Part shown: positions 60,272-64,000 of the stretch, one piece after another
Layout of the letters: every line of letters begins with the position of its first letter
How positions within the stretch are numbered: the first letter of the stretch is position 1
Assembly (NCBI RefSeq): GCF_021462225.1
Contig: NC_061802.1
Span: 6,653,859 to 6,717,858, forward strand
DNA from: Girardinichthys multiradiatus
Lineage: Eukaryota > Chordata > Actinopteri > Cyprinodontiformes > Goodeidae
DNA: 64,000 nucleotides
Reading direction: 5' to 3'
Position numbers and translations under genes: made by a program
Notes under the pieces: generated by a model
Told to the model about the DNA's origin: nothing
What the model saw: the letters and a program-made list of their open reading frames with translations, nothing else
Database searches by the model: none

Positions 60272-63200
60272 AAAAGTTGCTTTAGGTAAAACATTCCTAG
60301 GTTTTACAAATGAGAAATAGTTAGTCAAGCCTTTACAGATTAACTTTTTTCTGATATTTTTCAGTAAGAAACCTGTCCTGAATATGTAATATTACAGTAA
60401 AGATGCATAGAGGATATAAATGTTCTTTAAATGTTCTTTAACTTGCAAAAAGGATATCTCAAATGTGAATGCATTCAAACAAAAACTGATCATTTTGTGT
60501 GCTCTGTAAAATATGTACACACATTTTAGATTGTTTTTAAGATTAGGGGTATTTATTCTTGCACAATGTCAGTTATAGTGGCTAAGCCGGTTTTCCTCTG
60601 TATCTCCCTGCAGAGTGGGTGAAGGAAGAGCGTACTGGAGCTTAGGAAATGCCCACACTGCCCTGGGGAATCATGAGCGTGCTATGTTCTTTGCTGAAAA
60701 CCATCTGGAAATTGCCAAAGAGGTGTGTGTGTTTATACTTGACCTCCATTTCATAGTTGTACTCTGTAAAATTTATGAAGCCACAACTCCACCTTGTGGT
60801 TGTAAAGTAAACTACAGGGGAAAACTGTTTGCATTTGTAGCATGTTGTAAGTTCCATAGCAGCAGCTTATTTGAACCAATTGTCTTTTTTCCATTTACAA
60901 CGATGCAGACTGGAGATAAGAGCAGTGAGGTAACCGCCAGGATGAACCTATCTGACTTACGGCTCGTTGTTAACCTAAAGTCAAACTCCAACTTCAATCA
61001 CCTGTTGAGCAACACCAACAGCTCTGGTGTGGCAGAAAACATTCAGGGTTACATCAACCTGTCAGGTATTCAAGCAGGTATGCTTTTTGGAGCACTGTGC
61101 GTTTAGCAATACTTTTAGCAAACTAAATGCTTTCATCTGCATTTTTAGCAGGAAATCTGCCAGAATGTTGACTCCTGATAGCTTTTACTTTGATTTGATG
61201 CCTTGCTTTAATATTGCTTATCTGATTGTTAAAATACAGTAAAAATATTAAAAAGTTTCCAAAAGTTTACATTTTCTTTTTGTTTTAGGATGCAAGTCTT
61301 CCTTGAGGAGAAAAGGGAGTGCAGAAAACCTGCAACGTGGTCAGAGTCTTGATAAAACTGAAAAAGTAGAGCAACATCAGGTATGTATGGGTATGATGAC
61401 AATGATTGGTTTGAGTAATTGATGTTCATGAATACGTTGTGTAAAAAGTCACCTTTGTGTATGCAGGACTGGGAGGAGCATCTGTTTCCTGGCTCATCAA
61501 AAAACAACACAATCAAGGCATCTACCAAGCTTTTTCTCTTCCACCGACTGAAAAGCAAGAAGCATAAGAACAGCAAATCTAAAGAGGACTTGGAAAACTA
61601 CAGTGAGCACTCAGTCCCTGAGCAGGGATCACCCGTGCCTTCTAAGGTACCTCTCAGTTACAGAATTTGATTATGACCTGTAACGTTTATTCTTACAAGC
61701 CCTGGCTTATTTTCAGTAACTGGCCTAAACTGAATTGTGAGTGTCCAGGAACATTTAATCTTTGGCTTCCCGTTTTCATTGGGTTTAAAAACATGACATG
61801 ACACAGAGGCTCTTAGTCATTCTTCAGAATGAGGGGGAAGAGAACATTTCCTTCAAGGCAGATGAGTATTGTCTTCTTAAAGTGGCTACAAGGATACATT
61901 CCTAAACTTGCCCATATCTGCATTCAAAGCAAAAAAAAAAAAGAAGTACGACAGATGAGGCTGGACAAGGAACTGAGCTCATCTTTCAGTCCTGCTATGT
62001 ATGGCATGGGAGGTCAAAAAAGAATCCAAAAAGGTCACTGTTGAAATAAATTGCAGTACCTTATCGTACTAAAACTTTGCTGCAGTTCTTAAAGGCTTTT
62101 GTATTCAGCTATACCATTGGGGTTGCAATAAATGTGAATAGTGTTGCATAAATACAGATGGAAGTCATTGCTAAAAAAAAATGTAGTTTTTGGGTTTCTA
62201 CTTTTAGTAGAAACAAAAGTTAGATGGGAATAAATTACAGTTTGCAAGTTAGGCTGTTATTCATATTAAAATATATAAAGTAATTCATATTAATCTTTAA
62301 ATATTTTTTCACTATACTGTAGTAATTCATGAAGACATTTATAAGGCAATTAAAACAAAATGCCTCAACAAAAAGGAATTTAATTTATTTATGCCTCCAT
62401 TAGTGAGGATTTTGTGCAAAACAAAACAAAAACTGAGTATCCAGTTGATTTCGCTAACATGTAGTATTTAGTCAGGATGTCAGATTTTTTTGGTATGTAT
62501 TTTTTTTTCTTAGGTTTTTACTAAATCTGTCTGGTTTTCTTTTTTACACCGTAGTCAACACAGCACGATACCATAGGGGAAGACACTTTTTTCGACCTCC
62601 TCTCCCGTTTCCAGGGGAGCAGAATGGACGACCAAAGGTGTTCACTGGGTGGCCAGAGCCATCCCTCTGCCCAACCCTCCCCTTCCTCTAACCTACCTGT
62701 AGCTGAGGGGAAATGTGAGTGTGGCCTGTGTTTTCATTAGTGTTCACACCATATGTAATTTTTCTCAATGATCCCATACATGCCAAAGAAATCTGGCTAA
62801 TTAAAGGTTTGATTTTTTTTTTTTGCCTTTTACTCTTTCCTCATTAAATGTAATATATGTTTTAAATAATGCCTACTCCAGAGGAGGCATTACCACACCG
62901 GCACATATGGTATGAATGCAGCATGTCAACAACTTAGTGCTGTGCTTGTTTATTCCTGAGAATTGTTCGTCAGACATCATATAGTGATACTCCACCCAAA
63001 GTCTTTCTGCTTTCTCCCTCCAGTGAGGAGAGTGGCACAGTTGAAAATGTTTATTATAAGTTATTCTTAACTCATCATAGCATTATTCTTGTATTTTGGG
63101 TGAAATATTACTTTGAAACTAAGAAAAGTATCATAGTTAAAAAAAGATTACATATACATTATCCTACTTTTCCCTCTCAACCACAAAATGTTGTCTGTGT

Positions 63201-63637
63201 AACGGAAAGGCAATAAGTATTTACTTACCTGCTATAGATTTATGTTTTCAGGTATTTCAGAGCACGAAACTCCATCACAGGATCCTGGTCATTTCCTGGA
63301 GCTGCTGGCCAGCTCCCAGGCCCGTCGTCTGGACGACCAAAGAGTCAGCCTCAGCCAGTTTCCTGGCTTGCGTCTCAGCAGCTGCAACCTGCCTCCTACA
63401 CCCTCCACCTCCAGCAAAGACCAAGCCCAGTCTCAAGGTGATGGAAACAAGAGGCTCAATCCATTTTAGTGAAGCCTTTTCGTGTCACCGTTTACTTGAA
63501 GAGTTTATTTTGTCCTTACAGCACTAACCTCCAGTGCAGATACTCATCTCGCACCCTCCCTGTACAACCACCTCGAGGACAATGCTGAAGGGCCAGAGGG
63601 AGATGAAGTCTTTTTTGACATGTTGGTGAAGTGCCAG
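45430..63637 (+). CDS. gpsm2: GPSM2/LGN (Pins) spindle-orientation adaptor, C-terminus beyond the window
   Basis: Fourteen exons: 45430-45437 (inferred), 56030-56251, 57147-57282, 57512-57651, 58320-58443, 58593-58708, 59869-60024, 60614-60722, 60909-61077, 61289-61380, 61467-61646, 62555-62714, 63252-63437, 63522-63637; all GT-AG and in frame. Counting from the ATG at 56031, 635 residues fall in the window: a TPR array (about 1-350, with repeated SLGNxY/NLGNxY motifs), a basic/Ser-rich linker, GoLoco 1 (490-509), GoLoco 2 (545-565) and the start of GoLoco 3 (624-635). LGN uses its TPRs to bind NuMA/Inscuteable and GoLoco motifs to bind Galpha-i-GDP at the cell cortex. The linker, the sequence around Ser401 and the GoLoco flanks favour GPSM2 over GPSM1 (AGS3). 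Some TPR positions are AGS3-like, so a fish 'gpsm2-like' paralogue is possible. Confidence 0.92.
46560..46680 (-). mobile_element. Short Tc1-like relic in gpsm2 intron 1
   Basis: TTCATCTTCCCATCAGCTCT and TGCTGCCACCACTATGTTTC followed by ACTGTGGGGA is the reverse complement of the transposase block that encodes KHGGGS. Confidence 0.6.
48736..49243. mobile_element. 508-bp non-autonomous Tc1/mariner-type element
   Basis: TA-flanked, with inverted termini CACTACCGGTTAAA and TTTTGACCGGTAGTG. A diverged internal segment (CCACCCTTTGCTTTGACTGC) resembles the 3' coding part of related fish Tc1 elements. No open frame. Located in gpsm2 intron 1. Confidence 0.85.
49700..50090 (+). mobile_element. Internally deleted Tc1-like relic in gpsm2 intron 1
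   Basis: ATGAGGAAGACTGCTGACTT starts like a Tc1 transposase, and AAGCTGAGTGGAAAGAAAAA (KLSGKKKCG) follows. The sequence then jumps to TTTTATGGAGATGCTGATTT (FYGDADLIF), skipping most of the catalytic domain. Confidence 0.72.
50091..53269. other. gpsm2 intron 1, no recognised feature
   Basis: No transposon ends, coding frame or named repeat could be supported here. Short ORFs such as 51303-51578 have no domain and no splice context. Confidence 0.5.
53270..54728 (+). mobile_element. Degenerate Tc1-like element interrupted by a hAT element
   Basis: Inverted ends ATTATTCATACCCCTGGCAG (left) and AGGGTATGAATAAT (right) mark it. Positions 53390-53582 encode a broken transposase C-terminus on the plus strand (NLKALEFIAKDEWPKIPAET, QRLVNNYQASLIAV). 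The right terminus is split by the hAT insertion at 53766-54700. It lies in intron 1 of gpsm2. The outer ends are approximate. Confidence 0.8.
53766..54700 (-). mobile_element. Non-autonomous or decayed hAT element
   Basis: 935 bp with terminal inverted repeats TAGGGCTGGGCGATA / TATCGCCCAGGCCTA, an end sequence common in fish hAT elements. Flanking 8-mers GCCAGAAG (53758-53765) and GTCAAGGG (54701-54708) are degenerate copies of one 8-bp target site. Minus-strand relics such as CKLCQKTVATSRSNTSNL (a BED zinc finger) and LVAITIDNSANIVKA come from a ZBED-type transposase with large deletions and stops. Confidence 0.85.
54729..56029. other. gpsm2 intron 1, 3' end
   Basis: AT-rich; no named repeat found. 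The ORF at 55038-55412 is Leu/Phe-rich only because of AT composition. It ends in the acceptor TTTGCAG at 56029. Confidence 0.5.
56030..56251 (+). CDS. gpsm2: gpsm2 exon 2: first TPR repeats
   Basis: Acceptor TTTGCAG, then G and ATG (56031). Encodes the strongly conserved LGN/AGS3 N-terminus (LALEGERLCK, SAIYSQLGNAYF) and ends in phase 2. It is preceded by a 10.6-kb intron. Confidence 0.92.
57147..57282 (+). CDS. gpsm2: gpsm2 exon 3: TPR
   Basis: Encodes residues completing Arg74 to Lys119, including GEAKASGNLGNTLKVLG and CCQRHLDI, both characteristic of LGN/AGS3. Donor GTGGGT. Confidence 0.92.
57512..57651 (+). CDS. gpsm2: gpsm2 exon 4: TPR with variable loop
   Basis: Encodes residues 120-165, with ARALYNFGNVYHAKGKS followed by a loop (CWNGTEPGDFPEEA) that varies between LGN and AGS3. 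Acceptor CTGTAG, donor GTGAGT. Confidence 0.92.
58320..58443 (+). CDS. gpsm2: gpsm2 exon 5: TPR
   Basis: Encodes residues 166-207, including KELGDHAAQGRTYGNLGNTY. Acceptor TTATAG, donor GTAGGC. Confidence 0.92.
58593..58708 (+). CDS. gpsm2: gpsm2 exon 6: TPR
   Basis: Encodes residues 208-245 (AKEFGDKSAERRAHCNLGN, YIFLGQF). Separated from exon 5 by only 149 bases; the next intron holds a Tc1 relic. Confidence 0.92.
58770..59310 (-). mobile_element. Tc1-like relic in gpsm2 intron 6
   Basis: CACTCAATATTTGATCAGGG through GGCACTGCTGAGGTGTTCAG and GCTTTGATAGCAATCTTCAG is a diverged form of the transposase 3' end seen in the complete copies (compare 15120-15260). Many substitutions; no open frame. 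Confidence 0.72.
59869..60024 (+). CDS. gpsm2: gpsm2 exon 7: TPR
   Basis: Encodes residues 247-297, including the nearly invariant AVEAQACYSLGNTYTLLQDY. Strong pyrimidine tract before the acceptor; donor GTACAC. Confidence 0.92.
60222..60266. repeat. (AT)n microsatellite in gpsm2 intron 7
   Basis: About 45 bases of perfect AT dinucleotide repeat, between exons 7 and 8. Confidence 0.95.
60614..60722 (+). CDS. gpsm2: gpsm2 exon 8: last full TPR
   Basis: Encodes residues 299-334 (VGEGRAYWSLGNAHTALGNH), matching the LGN form of this repeat. Donor GTGTGT, phase 0. Confidence 0.92.
60909..61077 (+). CDS. gpsm2: gpsm2 exon 9: TPR cap and start of linker
   Basis: Encodes residues 335-390. GDKSSEVTARMNLSDL closes the TPR superhelix; the remainder is Asn/Ser-rich linker. 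Confidence 0.9.
61289..61380 (+). CDS. gpsm2: gpsm2 exon 10: linker with basophilic phosphosite
   Basis: Encodes residues 391-421. RRKGSAEN aligns with the LGN linker site known to be phosphorylated by aPKC; the serine codon is 61318-61320. Confidence 0.88.
61467..61646 (+). CDS. gpsm2: gpsm2 exon 11: basic linker
   Basis: Encodes 60 residues (422-481), including KLFLFHRLKSKKHK, which resembles the LGN KLxFxxRLKxKK segment. It sits after an 86-base intron. Confidence 0.88.
62555..62714 (+). CDS. gpsm2: gpsm2 exon 12: GoLoco motif 1
   Basis: Encodes residues 482-534. The GoLoco motif EDTFFDLLSRFQGSRMDDQR is at 62579-62638; the Asp-Gln-Arg triad that inserts its arginine into the Galpha nucleotide site is intact. 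A Ser/Pro-rich spacer follows. Confidence 0.92.
63252..63437 (+). CDS. gpsm2: gpsm2 exon 13: GoLoco motif 2
   Basis: Encodes residues 536-596. The second GoLoco motif (FLELLASSQARRLDDQR) lies within 63281-63343 with an intact DDQR, followed by FPGLRL as in LGN. Donor GTGATG. Confidence 0.92.
63522..63637 (+). CDS. gpsm2: gpsm2 exon 14: first half of GoLoco motif 3
   Basis: Encodes residues 597-635, ending DEVFFDMLVKCQ (63602-63637) at a GTAAGG donor. In the family the RLDDQR half is on the next exon, which is not found in 63638-64000, so the gene continues past the window. Confidence 0.9.
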
Positions 63638-64000
63638 GTAAGGAAGAAACCCAATTCTCCAAGACATGAGAGTTGATAGATAGATTCAGTGTCATTCCAT
63701 TTCTGTCTCTAACAAATGAGAATGTCCCTTTTTTTTCATGCCTAACGAGGCAAACAATTAGCAATTATATGACATAGCTGCTAGTCACTGATTGGCAAAG
63801 AGGTATAACAAAACATTAATGTGAAGGGACCAAAGTCTGTCACCTCAGCCTGGCTCCACAGAAGTGGATAAACAACCCCAGGCAGAGGACTGAAGTTTTT
63901 TGTCTGGAAGACGTTCAATTTTAACTTCATTGAATTTGTAGCTATAAAGTAAGGAAATTTTCACTTTGTTACAGATAAAGCTTCCCGAAAATGTAATATG

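Noticed and set aside
60615..61106. 163-codon ORF reading through a gpsm2 intron
   Set aside because: The frame stays open across intron 8 by chance; family alignment and splice sites support exons 60614-60722 and 60909-61077.
1..64000. CRISPR arrays, rRNA or tRNA genes, bacterial-type operons
   Set aside because: None seen. The tRNA-like boxes at 9626-9636 and 27003-27013 belong to SINE-type repeats, not tRNA genes.

Overview
The window is nuclear DNA from a teleost fish. It is AT-rich, its genes have short exons with GT-AG introns, and it is crowded with fish repeats: Tc1/mariner elements of several families, a hAT element, an L2-like LINE, tRNA-derived SINEs and microsatellites. Two protein genes are recognisable, both on the + strand. 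I cannot name the species.

Layout. 1-33 kb has no host gene I can support. It holds transposon relics, a TA-flanked 1,568-bp Tc1 element with a dead transposase (14846-16413, - strand), and an L2-like LINE with an uninterrupted 993-codon ORF (16936-20242) that landed inside an older minus-strand LINE. It also holds a SINE-like element with a 15-bp target duplication (9571-9916) and a CCAAT-rich promoter-like block (25551-25633). 33.2-41.8 kb is a complete seven-exon fetuin-B gene (fetub, 419 aa). Its intron 5 carries a second 1,568-bp Tc1 copy, this one with an intact 320-aa DD34E transposase (38609-40176). 42-45.2 kb is intergenic. From about 45.4 kb to the window end lies a GPSM2/LGN (Pins) gene: a first exon in a CpG-richer patch, a 10.6-kb first intron full of transposon relics (including a hAT nested in a Tc1-like element at 53.3-54.7 kb), then 13 exons for the TPR domain, linker and first GoLoco motifs. 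The gene runs off the right edge inside the third GoLoco motif.

The two host genes have unrelated jobs. Fetuin-B is a secreted, liver-type cystatin-family inhibitor of astacin metalloproteases. GPSM2 is a cytoplasmic/cortical adaptor linking Galpha-i to NuMA and dynein in spindle orientation. Nothing suggests they act together.

No operon, CRISPR array, tRNA or rRNA gene, or clearly new biological system was found. The points most worth following are an alanine in place of the aspartate of the CPDCP inhibitory motif of fetuin-B, the apparently intact Tc1 transposase and L2 ORF, two nested insertions whose history can be read from the sequence, and a tiny in-frame upstream coding exon of gpsm2. 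Exon boundaries were set by hand from reading frame, splice sites and family knowledge; no database search was run, and family comparisons are from memory.
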